In this document: piece after piece, positions 25,253 through 33,792 of the stretch
Layout: each line of letters starts with the position of its first letter
Numbering within the stretch: position 1 is the stretch's first letter
Source: Parasediminibacterium sp051861445
Lineage (GTDB): Bacteria > Bacteroidota > Bacteroidia > Chitinophagales > Chitinophagaceae
DNA: 64,000 bases
Assembly: GCA_051861445.1 (NCBI GenBank)
Contig: JBHYCS010000003.1
Coordinates: 62,001-126,000, forward strand
Reading direction: 5' to 3'
Position numbers and translations under genes: made by a program
Notes under the pieces: model-generated
Seen by the model: the letters and a program-made list of their open reading frames with translations, nothing else
Databases searched by the model: none
What the model was told of the DNA's origin: nothing

Positions 25253-27175
25253 CTAAAATATTTTTCCAAAAAAGTTTACAATAGCTGCATCATTAATCCA
25301 AAGGAAAAATATTACAACTATAGAAACAACCATTACCAACAAATAGCCACCTACTTGTCCATTTTGTACTAAACGAAGTTGACGAGAACCATAGTTTACC
25401 AATCTACCAACTCCATTTACAATACCATCGATACCTGATTTTTCAATAATATTTTTAAGAAAAATAGACAATGCATCTAATGGTTTTACAATAATGGTAT
25501 CGTATAATTCATCAACATACCATTTGTTTTCAAGTACTTTTCCAATACCAGATTCTTCTATATCACTGTAAGTGTATTTACTAAATTTACTCCACGCAAA
25601 CCCTATTGTAATCAGTACCAAACCAGTTACAACACCCATCATCATATATTCTGTATTGTGATCTAAGTGATGAGCATGAACTAAAGCATTTGAACGAGCA
25701 AATATGGGAGATAAAAAATGTTCTAACCAATGGCTATCTTTTGCAAATACCTCAGGAATTCCGATAAATCCACCAACAACTGATAAAACAGCCAATACCA
25801 ATAATGGAATTGTCATTGCAGAAGGACTTTCATGTAAATGATGTTCTTGTTCATGTGTTCCTCTAAACTTACCCAAGAAAGTCATTGCATACAATCTAAA
25901 CATATAGAAGGTAGTCATTAATGCACCTGCTACACCTAAGTAATACAAAATAGGATTTTTAGAATATGTTGCAGCTAGAATTTCATCTTTTGAGAAAAAC
26001 CCAGAAAACGGTGGAACACCTGCAATTGCCAGACATGCCAATAAAAAGGTAATGTTTGTAATTGGCATATATTTTTTTAATCCACCCATTTTTCGAATGT
26101 CTTGTTCATGATGCATGGCATGAATTACAGAACCTGCACCTAAAAACAGTAACGCTTTAAAGAAAGCATGTGTCATAACGTGAAACACAGCACCTGTGTA
26201 AGCTCCAACACCTAATCCTAAAAACATGTATCCTAACTGACTAACAGTTGAATAAGCCAATACTTTTTTAATATCGTTTTGTTTTAATGCAATCGTTGCA
26301 GCAAATAAAGCAGTTGCCAAACCTATTATTGCTATGAAGCCCTGTGTTTCAGGAGCCATTGTATATAATAAATTGCTTCTTGCTATCATGTAAATACCAG
26401 CGGTAACCATTGTTGCAGCATGAATTAATGCAGAAACCGGTGTTGGACCAGCCATTGCATCGGGTAACCATGTATATAGAGGCAATTGAGCACTTTTGCC
26501 CATAGCACCTACAAATAATAACGATGTAATAATTACAATATCTTGATGTGATAATTTAGAAACATTGGCAAACACATCAATATAAGTAGCTGTCCCTAAT
26601 TTTTGAATCAAATAAAACACAGCTAGTAAAAAACCTAAATCACCAATACGATTCATGATGAAGGCTTTTTTGGCAGCGTAGTTGTAATTATTGTTTTTAA
26701 ACCAATATCCAATTAATAAATACGAACACAAACCAACGCCTTCCCATCCAATAAACATAATCACATAGTTTGCTCCCATCACCAATAACAACATAGAGAA
26801 TACGAACAAATTCAAGTAAGCAAAATATCGTCCATAATGTTGTTCTTCCTCATCTTTCATGTATGCTGAAGAATATAGATGAATTAAGAAACCAATTCCT
26901 GTAATGATTAATAAGAAAAGTGAAGAAAGTTGGTCTATTTGAAAAGCAAACGGAATCTTAAAGTTTTCTACATCAATAAAAGTGAAGTATTCAGCAATAA
27001 TGGCTCCTGTAGATTTTACTTGTAAAAACAAAATAATACTTACAACAAAAGATGCCAAAATACTACCACTACCAATAGCAGCAATCATTTGCTTTGACAG
27101 CGATTTTCTTCCTAATCCGTTTATTAAAAAACCGATTAAGGGAAATAATGGAACTAATAATACTAAATTGTTCAT
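25253..27175 (-). CDS. nuoL: NADH-quinone oxidoreductase subunit L
   Basis: Largest proton-pumping subunit, 640 aa, at the tip of the complex I membrane arm. The N-terminal Proton_antipo_N domain is followed by the core: FIGWEGVGLCSYLLIGYW with the channel Glu, SAQLPLYTWLPDAMAGPTPV, SALIHAATMVTAGIYMI and IKKVLAYSTVSQLGYMFLGLG. The C-terminal 150 residues contain the amphipathic lateral-helix region and a terminal anchoring helix. Upstream, an 89-bp gap separates it from nuoK. Confidence 0.97.
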   Translation of the reverse strand: MNNLVLLVPLFPLIGFLINGLGRKSLSKQMIAAIGSGSILASFVVSIILFLQVKSTGAIIAEYFTFIDVENFKIPFAFQIDQLSSLFLLIITGIGFLIHLYSSAYMKDEEEQHYGRYFAYLNLFVFSMLLLVMGANYVIMFIGWEGVGLCSYLLIGYWFKNNNYNYAAKKAFIMNRIGDLGFLLAVFYLIQKLGTATYIDVFANVSKLSHQDIVIITSLLFVGAMGKSAQLPLYTWLPDAMAGPTPVSALIHAATMVTAGIYMIARSNLLYTMAPETQGFIAIIGLATALFAATIALKQNDIKKVLAYSTVSQLGYMFLGLGVGAYTGAVFHVMTHAFFKALLFLGAGSVIHAMHHEQDIRKMGGLKKYMPITNITFLLACLAIAGVPPFSGFFSKDEILAATYSKNPILYYLGVAGALMTTFYMFRLYAMTFLGKFRGTHEQEHHLHESPSAMTIPLLVLAVLSVVGGFIGIPEVFAKDSHWLEHFLSPIFARSNALVHAHHLDHNTEYMMMGVVTGLVLITIGFAWSKFSKYTYSDIEESGIGKVLENKWYVDELYDTIIVKPLDALSIFLKNIIEKSGIDGIVNGVGRLVNYGSRQLRLVQNGQVGGYLLVMVVSIVVIFFLWINDAAIVNFFGKIF

Positions 27176-27264
27176 GCCCTACATCTCCAAAGAGACTTAA
27201 TTTAATTTGTTATGAATAAATATTTCAAACTGTGCTACTCAATTCTACTTGAATTGAAGGCATA

Positions 27265-27600
27265 TTAATTTTTCAGTCTGTTCAAAAAATTTACATCTAC
27301 TGAATGTGTATTTCTGTACATCATTACTATAATGGCCAAGCCCACACTCACTTCTGCTGCTGCAACTACCATAATAAAAAACACGAATAACTGTCCATCT
27401 GTACCAACAGTAGACGTTTTATCAGCCAAATAAGCCATTCCATGATGCATTTTCGAAAATGCAACCAATAATAAGTTGGTAGCATTCAACATTAATTCAA
27501 TACACATAAAAATGATAATTGCATTTCTACGTGTAAGAACCCCAATAACACCGATACTAAACAATGTTAAGGCTAGATATAAATAATATTGTATAGGCAT
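27265..27600 (-). CDS. nuoK: NADH-quinone oxidoreductase subunit K
   Basis: Small three-helix subunit (111 aa) of the proton-translocating module. The two functionally key membrane Glu residues are present: MCIELMLNATNLLLVAF (helix 2) and AAAEVSVGLAIIVMMYR (helix 3). It is located between nuoJ and nuoL, as expected. Confidence 0.95.
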   Translation of the reverse strand: MPIQYYLYLALTLFSIGVIGVLTRRNAIIIFMCIELMLNATNLLLVAFSKMHHGMAYLADKTSTVGTDGQLFVFFIMVVAAAEVSVGLAIIVMMYRNTHSVDVNFLNRLKN

Positions 27601-27656
27601 AATTAAACTAAATATTTTTTGAAGCAGTTATGATAAAACAATTACAAAAGTTACTT

Positions 27657-28157
27657 TTATTTTTTCCCAATTACTACAGCACCAACCATTGCACTTAAAA
27701 ATAAAACACTACTAATTTCGAAAGGAACTACAAAATTGCTAAACAACTCTTTACCCAAATTGCCAATTAAACCAATATCACCTGTTTTTAACAATGCTGT
27801 TTTACCTTTCATTTCAGATGCTTGAAGAACTAATGATACAAACATTCCTAACAAACAAATACCACCTAAAGCACCAAAAATCCGCATCCAAATATTTTTT
27901 TGTGGTTCAGTTTCTTTATTCAAATTCATTAACATAATTACAAATAGAAACAAAACCATAATAGCTCCTGCATACACAATCATGTTTACAATAGCTAAAA
28001 ACTGTGCGTTTAATAGAATATAATGACCCGAGATTGCAAAAAATACAGCAATTAACCACAACACACTAAACACAGGATTTTTACTCAAAACCACCATTAA
28101 TGCACCTAGTAACGCTAGTGCAGTTAAAAACCAAAATAATATTTGTACAATTCCCAT
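27657..28157 (-). CDS. nuoJ: NADH-quinone oxidoreductase subunit J
   Basis: Membrane subunit of 166 aa with five predicted helices. The conserved third helix AIVNMIVYAGAIMVLFLFVIM carries the pi-bulge region involved in conformational coupling. It lies 71 bp after nuoI; that gap holds the AT-rich inverted repeat AAGAATTAT/ATAATTCTT but no gene. Confidence 0.95.
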   Translation of the reverse strand: MGIVQILFWFLTALALLGALMVVLSKNPVFSVLWLIAVFFAISGHYILLNAQFLAIVNMIVYAGAIMVLFLFVIMLMNLNKETEPQKNIWMRIFGALGGICLLGMFVSLVLQASEMKGKTALLKTGDIGLIGNLGKELFSNFVVPFEISSVLFLSAMVGAVVIGKK

Positions 28158-28228
28158 TTCAATTAGTTATTAGTTAAGAATTATAAGATGGCTCAATTCA
28201 TAATTCTTAATTCTTAATTTATAATTCT

Positions 28229-28765
28229 TTAATTCTTTCCTCCTTTAGCAGCTGCATATTCTGCCGGCTGTGTTACAGGGTTCGGAATTAATAAATCTTG
28301 TTTTCCATATATAAATCCCTTACGTGCATAATTAGCAGGGGCAAAAGTTTCACTTAAATAAATCGCATCTTTAGGGCAAGCCTCTTCACATAAACCACAG
28401 AAAATACAACGAAGCATATTAATTTCATACTTAGCTGCATACTTTTCTTCTTTGTATAAATGTTCTTCCCCTTCTAAACGTTCAGCAGCTTCCATTGTAA
28501 TTGCTTCTGCCGGACAAGCAACTGCACACAATCCACAAGCTGTGCAATTTTCTCTTCCTTCTTCATCTCTGTTCAAAACGTGTAAACCTCTAAAAACAGG
28601 ACTAAACTCTCTCTTTTGTTCAGGATAACGAATGGTAGGCTGTTTCTTAAAAATATGGCTAAACGTAATGAGCATACCTTTAAAAATGTTCCATAAGTAA
28701 ATGCTCTCCAAAAAAGTCATTGGTTTACGCTCTACCTTTTTCGCTCTTGCTGTTAATGCTTGCAT
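28229..28765 (-). CDS. nuoI: NADH-quinone oxidoreductase subunit I (2x 4Fe-4S)
   Basis: Peripheral arm subunit of 178 aa that carries clusters N6a and N6b. Both CxxCxxCxxxCP motifs are complete: CTACGLCAVACPAEAI and CIFCGLCEEACPKDAI. The N-terminal amphipathic part (SIYLWNIFKGMLITFSHIFKKQ) anchors it to NuoH. The 209-bp gap upstream, before nuoH ends, contains a dispersed repeat copy. Confidence 0.96.
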   Translation of the reverse strand: MQALTARAKKVERKPMTFLESIYLWNIFKGMLITFSHIFKKQPTIRYPEQKREFSPVFRGLHVLNRDEEGRENCTACGLCAVACPAEAITMEAAERLEGEEHLYKEEKYAAKYEINMLRCIFCGLCEEACPKDAIYLSETFAPANYARKGFIYGKQDLLIPNPVTQPAEYAAAKGGKN

Positions 28766-28887
28766 TTGTTTATTCGTTTAACTTTTGGTTGGTTACCGCT
28801 AGTTTAAGTTTCGCAAAAATATTTTTATTCACTATTGATACCAACTTTATTAATCTTTCACCAAAAAACAGATTTTGTTAGTCGGCT

Positions 28888-28948
28888 TTAGTACTACTAT
28901 TAAGCTTTTGTTGCGTCGCACTCTTGTACGCCTTATTCATTATTCAGC
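28888..28948 (-). repeat. Dispersed intergenic repeat, copy 3
   Basis: On the minus strand: GCTGAATAATGAATAAGGCG, core AAGAGTGCGACGCAAC, then AAAAGCTTAATAGTAGTAC. It lies inside the nuo operon between nuoH and nuoI, orientated with the operon. Confidence 0.7.
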
Positions 28949-28974
28949 TAAAATATTAGCCTTTCAATCAATAT

Positions 28975-30024
28975 TTACTTTTGAAGCCACAAACTCAATG
29001 CACCTGTTAATAGCATATTTAATAAAGCCAACGGAATCATTTTTTTCCAACCCAAATTCATCAATTGATCGTATCTAAATCTTGGAATAGTCCATCTAAT
29101 CCACATAAATACAAAAATAAAAATCATCACTTTTGCCAATAAAGCCACAACACCCAAAGCAGCAGCTAAGTTTACATCAATAGTACTTTCATCAAAGAAA
29201 GGAATATCGTATCCACCAAAAAACATAGTAGCCATAATTGCACTACTAATAAACATGTTGATGTATTCAGAAAAAAGGTAAAAACCCAATTTCATAGAAG
29301 AATATTCTTGGTGATAACCAAAGTTTAATTCATTTTCAGCCTCTGGTAAATCAAAAGGAGTACGATTACATTCTGCTAATGCACAAATAAAGAAAATTAA
29401 AAACCCTAAAGGTTGATACACAATATTCCAATAATGCCCATTACTCATTTGTTGAAGAACAATGGTTTTTAAACTTAGAGATCCTGTTATCATTAACAAT
29501 GCAATTAATGATAAACCCATTGCCAATTCGTAACTAATTGCTTGGCTAGCACCACGTAATGCAGCCATTAATGAGAATTTATTATTGCTTGCCCAACCAC
29601 CAATCATTATACCATAAACACCCATACTCACTACACCAAAAACATATAAAATTCCAATGTTAATGTCTGCAATTTGTAAGGCAATATTTCTTCCAAACAT
29701 TTTTACTTCATTTCCCCAAGGCACAACAGCACAAGTCATTAAAGCAGCAGTCATAGCCAAACCTGGACCTAAAATAAATAATGCTTTGTTAGCAGAATTA
29801 GGTATAATTTCTTCTTTGGTAATTAATTTCAATCCATCTGCAAAAGGCTGCAACAAACCCCAAGGACCAGCTCTATTTGGTCCAGGACGATCTTGTAAAA
29901 CAGCAGCCACTTTACGTTCAGCAAATGTGGTATATAAGGCAATTCCTAAACTTGCGAAAATAATAATGGCAATTAGAATTAGTTTTTCAATCAATAAAAT
30001 CCAATCGAAAGCTAGTAGTGTCAT
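28975..30024 (-). CDS. nuoH: NADH-quinone oxidoreductase subunit H
   Basis: Membrane subunit (349 aa) forming the quinone-binding E-channel with NuoB and NuoD. Conserved stretches are FAERKVAAVLQDRPGPNRAGP, ALAECNRTPFDLPEAENELNFGYHQEYSSM, and the acidic loops in between. I start it at the ATG at 30024 (MTLLAFDWILLIEK); the open frame extends 23 codons further and would overlap nuoG, but that extension is polar and unlike the family. This start leaves a 25-bp gap to nuoG. Confidence 0.95.
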   Translation of the reverse strand: MTLLAFDWILLIEKLILIAIIIFASLGIALYTTFAERKVAAVLQDRPGPNRAGPWGLLQPFADGLKLITKEEIIPNSANKALFILGPGLAMTAALMTCAVVPWGNEVKMFGRNIALQIADINIGILYVFGVVSMGVYGIMIGGWASNNKFSLMAALRGASQAISYELAMGLSLIALLMITGSLSLKTIVLQQMSNGHYWNIVYQPLGFLIFFICALAECNRTPFDLPEAENELNFGYHQEYSSMKLGFYLFSEYINMFISSAIMATMFFGGYDIPFFDESTIDVNLAAALGVVALLAKVMIFIFVFMWIRWTIPRFRYDQLMNLGWKKMIPLALLNMLLTGALSLWLQK

Positions 30025-30049
30025 GTTGGTATTATTACAATTAAATGTA

Positions 30050-31132
30050 TTAAGCTTTAAAATCTGTTGAATGAGATGGACCATTAATTGCACTCAACTG
30101 AATTTCTGGTTTGTTAACTTCACTTACAGAGTGAATATCCATTAGCAATTGTGGCGTTCTTCCATCATTTACTGCTACAAATGTTTCTGTAGGTTTTACT
30201 GTGCCAACATTTCCTGCATAATGACCTTGAGAAATAACAGATTGTCTACTAATTTCTCTTGGACCTTCAATTACCCAATCACTTGTTTGTTTCTTTTCGA
30301 AGCGACAAGTATTACAAATCCATTCTTCTACTTCACCCCATTCGTCTTTACGTGCAGTTACCCTAAACACCTCATCGCCTCTATTCCAAAGTGTAACTTT
30401 TCCGCTACAAGTTGGGCAATCTCTATGGGCATTCATCGGTTTTAAAAACCAAACCCTATTTTTAAATCTAAAAGTTTTATCGGTTAATGCACCTACAGGA
30501 CAAACGTCTATTACATTTCCTATAAAATCGTTTTCTAAACTTTTTTCTATAAATGTGGCAATTTCTGCATGATCGCCTCTATCTAAAACACCATGTTCTC
30601 TTTTCGCAGTTAGTTGGTCGGCTGTATACACACAACGGAAACACATAATACAACGTGTCATGTGTAGTTGTATGTATGGACCTAAATCATGTTTTTTGAA
30701 TGTACGACGCTGAAATTCGTAACGTGTACCTTCTTTACCATGTTCGTAACTTAAATCTTGCAAATGACATTCACCAGCCTGATCACAAATTGGGCAATCT
30801 AACGGATGATTGAGCAATAAAAACTCTACCACACCTGCTCTTGCATCAATAACTTTTGGAGAAGTAATGTTCTTTACTTCCATTCCATCCATTACTGTTG
30901 TACGACAACTTGCCACCAATTTAGGCATTGGACGAGGATCTTTTTCAGACCCCTTACTTACCTCTACTAAACAGGTACGACATTTACCACCACTACCTTT
31001 TAACTTACTGTAAAAACACATTGCTGGAGGAGCAACTTCTCCACCAATTTTACGAGCAGCCTCTAATATAGAAGTGCCAGGTGCAACTTCTATGGTAATG
31101 TTATCAATTGTTACTTTAAATAAATCTGCCAT
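30050..31132 (-). CDS. nuoG: NADH-quinone oxidoreductase subunit G, short form
   Basis: Iron-sulfur subunit of the NADH arm, only 360 aa. The N-terminal 2Fe-2S ferredoxin domain (CFYSKLKGSGGKCRTC) comes first, then HPLDCPICDQAGECHLQD for the His/Cys 4Fe-4S cluster N5. MTRCIMCFRCV with CPVGAL provides N4, and the start of the molybdopterin-type domain has CPTC and CNTCRF cysteines. The large molybdopterin-like domain of canonical 700-900 aa NuoG is absent, a short form common in Bacteroidota, so not evidence of a broken gene. It lies downstream of the GxxExxY cassette that separates it from nuoF. Confidence 0.93.
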   Translation of the reverse strand: MADLFKVTIDNITIEVAPGTSILEAARKIGGEVAPPAMCFYSKLKGSGGKCRTCLVEVSKGSEKDPRPMPKLVASCRTTVMDGMEVKNITSPKVIDARAGVVEFLLLNHPLDCPICDQAGECHLQDLSYEHGKEGTRYEFQRRTFKKHDLGPYIQLHMTRCIMCFRCVYTADQLTAKREHGVLDRGDHAEIATFIEKSLENDFIGNVIDVCPVGALTDKTFRFKNRVWFLKPMNAHRDCPTCSGKVTLWNRGDEVFRVTARKDEWGEVEEWICNTCRFEKKQTSDWVIEGPREISRQSVISQGHYAGNVGTVKPTETFVAVNDGRTPQLLMDIHSVSEVNKPEIQLSAINGPSHSTDFKA

Positions 31133-31158
31133 TTTATATTATTTCACGCAACGAAACA

Positions 31159-31181
31159 ACGAATACAACGAACGCAACGAT
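31159..31181. repeat. 23-bp direct repeat, copy 1
   Basis: Begins ACGAATACAACGAACG and ends CAACGAT; identical to 31280-31302. Each copy precedes a GxxExxY 3' end, one decayed and one intact. Confidence 0.85.
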
Positions 31182-31266
31182 ACTTATTTATAATTTATTT
31201 ACAATTCGCTGAATGTCACTTTTAAACCAAGTTTATAATGAACTTCAACAAATTGCTATTCTAACT
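31182..31266 (-). pseudogene. Decayed partial copy of the GxxExxY gene
   Basis: The segment resembles the 3' part of the neighbouring intact gene (31303-31446) but has internal deletions. Matching pieces include CAATTC-CTATGAAT-type sequence next to the stop, AAACCAAG, and TTTATAATGAACTTCA followed by AATTG. Together with the 23-bp direct repeat this shows an old tandem duplication followed by decay. It cannot encode a full domain. Confidence 0.6.
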
Positions 31267-31279
31267 TATTTCAATAACC

Positions 31280-31302
31280 ACGAATACAACGAACGCAACG
31301 AT
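31280..31302. repeat. 23-bp direct repeat, copy 2
   Basis: Identical to 31159-31181; sits 8 bp beyond the 3' end of the intact GxxExxY gene. Confidence 0.85.
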
Positions 31303-31309
31303 ATTAATT

Positions 31310-31720
31310 CTATAATCCATTCGCAATTCTATGAATTCCATCTTTTAGATAAACTGTATTAAAGTTAACCAATAAACCAAGCTTTATACTGGTTAACTTT
31401 AAGTAGGTTTGAACCTGTTTATAATGAACTTCAGCCAATTGTTCTATACTTTTAAATTCTACTAACAACTTATTGTCTATAATTACGTCTGCTCTAAACC
31501 CAGCTTCTAATTTTACTTTTTCATGAATTAATGGAATAGCTTTTTGTCGTTCAAAGGCAATTCCTTCTTTTTCAAACTCATAGCAAAATATTTCTTCATA
31601 CACACTTTCAAATAATCCAGGCCCATACAAACGATGAATACGAAAGCAAACATCAAGCACCAACTTAGCTAATTCATTTTCTCTCTTTTCCATAGTTTCA
31701 CGCAAGGATTTATTTTTCAC
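31310..31720 (-). CDS. GxxExxY protein
   Basis: A 136-aa protein of the GxxExxY family (TIGR04256), abundant in Bacteroidota and related to PD-(D/E)xK nuclease folds. The name-giving motif is GLFESVYEEIF at about residues 36-46. The nuclease-like core follows: FRADVIIDNKLLVEFKS, with Asp at 78 and the E-x-K pair close behind. The family's biological role is unknown. It stands between nuoF and nuoG in operon orientation, flanked by inverted repeats, next to a decayed sister copy; it is therefore probably an insertion, not a complex I component. Confidence 0.88.
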   Translation of the reverse strand: MKNKSLRETMEKRENELAKLVLDVCFRIHRLYGPGLFESVYEEIFCYEFEKEGIAFERQKAIPLIHEKVKLEAGFRADVIIDNKLLVEFKSIEQLAEVHYKQVQTYLKLTSIKLGLLVNFNTVYLKDGIHRIANGL

Positions 31721-31787
31721 ACAACGTATTCTGCATATTTCAAGAAACGTTGTTATCGTTGTTTTCTTTGCCTCGTTGCGTGAAAAA

Positions 31788-33146
31788 TTAAGCTGTTACA
31801 GGTACATGAATTTCATCTGCATAATGTGCCAATCCAAAATTTCTCGTTTGTGATTCTTCTGGATTGTTTACATGCCATTCAAATTCATCTCTAAAATGTC
31901 TAATAGCTGCTGCTACAGGCCAAGCTGCTGCATCACCTAAAGGACAAATCGTATTTCCTTCAATTTTGCGTTGAATATCCCACAACAAATCAATATCACT
32001 CATTTTACCTTTTCCAAACTCAATATTTTTCAATATTTTCTCCATCCATCCTGTTCCTTCTCTACATGGAGAACATTGTCCACAACTTTCATGACGGTAA
32101 AATCTTGCAAGTGTAAGTGTATTTTTTACAATACATTGATCTTCATCTAAAACAATAAATCCACCACTACCCATCATACTACCTGTAGCAAAACCTCCAT
32201 CACTTAAACTTTCATAGTTCATGTAACGTGTTTCGCCTTTTGCAGTTTTCAACAACAAGTTAGCTGGTAAAATAGGTACAGAAGATCCTCCAGGAATACA
32301 AGCTTTTAATCGTTTTCCATTTTTTATTCCACCACAATATTCATCACTATAAATAAACTCTTCTACACTAATGGTCATATCAATTTCGAATACACCAGGC
32401 TTATTAATATTACCACAAGCTGAAATTAATTTAGTACCTGTAGAACGTCCAACACCAATTTTAGCATACTCTTCTCCACCCATATTTATAATAGGTACAA
32501 CAGCTGCCAAAGTTTCTACATTGTTTACTACAGTTGGACGCTGCCATAAACCTTGAATAGCCGGAAATGGTGGTTTAATTCTTGGATTTCCTCTTTTACC
32601 TTCTAAACTTTCAATCAATGCAGTTTCTTCGCCACATATATAAGCACCAGCACCACGTTGAACATATATTTCACAATCGAAACCAGTTCCTAAAATATTT
32701 TTTCCTAAAAATCCGGCTGCTTTTGCTTCTTCAATTGCATGTTCTAAAATATCAGGAATCCAAGCATATTCTCCTCTTATATAAATGTAAGTTGCATTAG
32801 AACCTAAGGCAAAAGACGATACAATTAAACCTTCAATTAATAAATGGGGTAAAAACTCCATTAAGTAACGGTCTTTAAAAGTACCTGGTTCACTTTCATC
32901 GGCATTACAAACCAAATGACGAGGCACACCTTCTGGTTTCGCAATAAAACTCCACTTCATTCCTGCTGGAAAACCTGCACCACCACGTCCACGTAAACCA
33001 CTTTTCTTCACTTCTTCTACAATAGATGCAGGATCCATTGTTTTTAAAGCTTTTTCAACACTTCTGTAACCGCCTTCTCTACGATAAACTTCGTAGGTAC
33101 GAATACCAGGTACATGTGCTTTTTCGAGTAATAGTTTTATTCCCAT
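31788..33146 (-). CDS. nuoF: NADH-quinone oxidoreductase subunit F
   Basis: NADH-dehydrogenase subunit of 452 aa binding NADH, FMN and cluster N3. The NADH/FMN Rossmann-like site is in GLRGRGGAGFPAGMKWSF, with GAGAYICGEETALIESLEG. The 4Fe-4S ligands are CGQCSPCREGTGW plus the Cys in CPLGDAAAW. Presence of E, F and G shows that this complex accepts NADH. It is preceded by a 210-bp gap containing a dispersed repeat and followed by the GxxExxY cassette, so the E-F-G module is split by two insertions. Confidence 0.97.
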   Translation of the reverse strand: MGIKLLLEKAHVPGIRTYEVYRREGGYRSVEKALKTMDPASIVEEVKKSGLRGRGGAGFPAGMKWSFIAKPEGVPRHLVCNADESEPGTFKDRYLMEFLPHLLIEGLIVSSFALGSNATYIYIRGEYAWIPDILEHAIEEAKAAGFLGKNILGTGFDCEIYVQRGAGAYICGEETALIESLEGKRGNPRIKPPFPAIQGLWQRPTVVNNVETLAAVVPIINMGGEEYAKIGVGRSTGTKLISACGNINKPGVFEIDMTISVEEFIYSDEYCGGIKNGKRLKACIPGGSSVPILPANLLLKTAKGETRYMNYESLSDGGFATGSMMGSGGFIVLDEDQCIVKNTLTLARFYRHESCGQCSPCREGTGWMEKILKNIEFGKGKMSDIDLLWDIQRKIEGNTICPLGDAAAWPVAAAIRHFRDEFEWHVNNPEESQTRNFGLAHYADEIHVPVTA

Positions 33147-33243
33147 ATTTATAATAAGTGAAAAGTTAAAAGCTAAAAAAAAGAAGCTTATGCTAATTCA
33201 TTTTTTGCTTTTTTACTTTTATTTTTTGTTTTTTGTTACCAGC

Positions 33244-33304
33244 TTTTTCAGCCCTTTTCAACTTTCGTTGCGTCGCACTCTTCAACGGTTATAACCTTAT
33301 TCAG
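33244..33304 (-). repeat. Dispersed intergenic repeat, copy 4
   Basis: On the minus strand: GCTGAATAAGGTTATAACCG, TTGAAGAGTGCGACGCAACG, then AAAGTTGAAAAGGGCTGAAA. It lies between the NTF2-like gene and nuoF. The inner GGTTATAACC is itself palindromic. Confidence 0.7.
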
Positions 33305-33356
33305 CTTTCTTTTCAACTACACAACTATATCAAGATAATATAGACTTTTAAAAAGC

Positions 33357-33791
33357 TTAGCTTACTTTCACTGCTTGTCGTGCAATTAGTTTCCAACTCT
33401 TTTTTTCTTTTAACCAAACTTGCAAAATATTCAACTTTAATTCAGTTGATTTTCCATCTAGCTTGGTTTCTGTACCTGTTAACAAATACCTGCTAACAGC
33501 CGTTTTTCCTTGAATATTTACAGACAATACTTTAGCATCTAAATTGGTGTAAGTAGATTTACTGTTAGCAACTGCATTAATCATCTCTGATCTATTTTCT
33601 ACTTTACCGGCAGAATGACCATAACTTAATTCTTTACCTATTAAATTTTCTAAAGCCGCACTATCTTTATTTACAAAAATTGCTTTATGCACTACCAATA
33701 TGGTTTCAGAAACTGCTTGTTCTTCATTTGTTTGTGCAAATGCTGCAAAAACAAACAAGCACATCATTGGCAATAAAAATATTTTTTTCAT
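33357..33791 (-). CDS. Exported NTF2-like (SnoaL/DUF4440-type) protein
   Basis: A 144-aa protein with a clear signal peptide (residues 1-20, cut after FAAFAQ) and a nuclear transport factor 2-like cone fold: NEEQAVSETILVVHKAIFVNKDSAALENLIG, then LSYGHSAGKVENRSEM and SWKLIARQAVKV. The His in GHSAGKVE is typical for exported Bacteroidota members of this group. Its ATG is 1 nt after the nuoE stop codon, so it is translationally coupled to complex I genes, although it is periplasmic and has no known complex I role. Function unknown. Confidence 0.8.
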   Translation of the reverse strand: MKKIFLLPMMCLFVFAAFAQTNEEQAVSETILVVHKAIFVNKDSAALENLIGKELSYGHSAGKVENRSEMINAVANSKSTYTNLDAKVLSVNIQGKTAVSRYLLTGTETKLDGKSTELKLNILQVWLKEKKSWKLIARQAVKVS

Positions 33792-33792
33792 A

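Larger units (their letters stand above)
31142..31784. mobile_element. GxxExxY cassette with terminal inverted repeats inside the nuo operon
   Basis: A 643-bp block bounded by the 13-bp inverted repeats TTTCACGCAACGA (31142-31154) and TCGTTGCGTGAAA (31772-31784) fills the nuoF-nuoG gap almost exactly: 9 bp from the nuoG start and 3 bp from the nuoF stop. Inside are two direct copies of a 23-bp repeat (31159-31181 and 31280-31302), a decayed GxxExxY copy and an intact one. No transposase is encoded, so movement would need help in trans. Mobility is inferred from structure. Confidence 0.55.

Noticed and set aside
28158..28228. AT-rich inverted repeat between nuoJ and nuoI as terminator
   Set aside because: The stem is pure AT with a long loop and lies within a continuous operon; not convincing.
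30025..30093. Longer start for nuoH that overlaps nuoG
   Set aside because: The additional residues are polar, overlap the nuoG end and are unlike NuoH; the ATG at 30024 fits the family length.
30050..31132. nuoG as a truncated pseudogene
   Set aside because: All Fe-S motifs are intact, and short NuoG forms are usual in Bacteroidota.
31142..31302. CRISPR array suggested by the repeated ACGAATACAACGAACG sequence
   Set aside because: Only two direct copies separated by a gene remnant, no further spacers and no cas genes.
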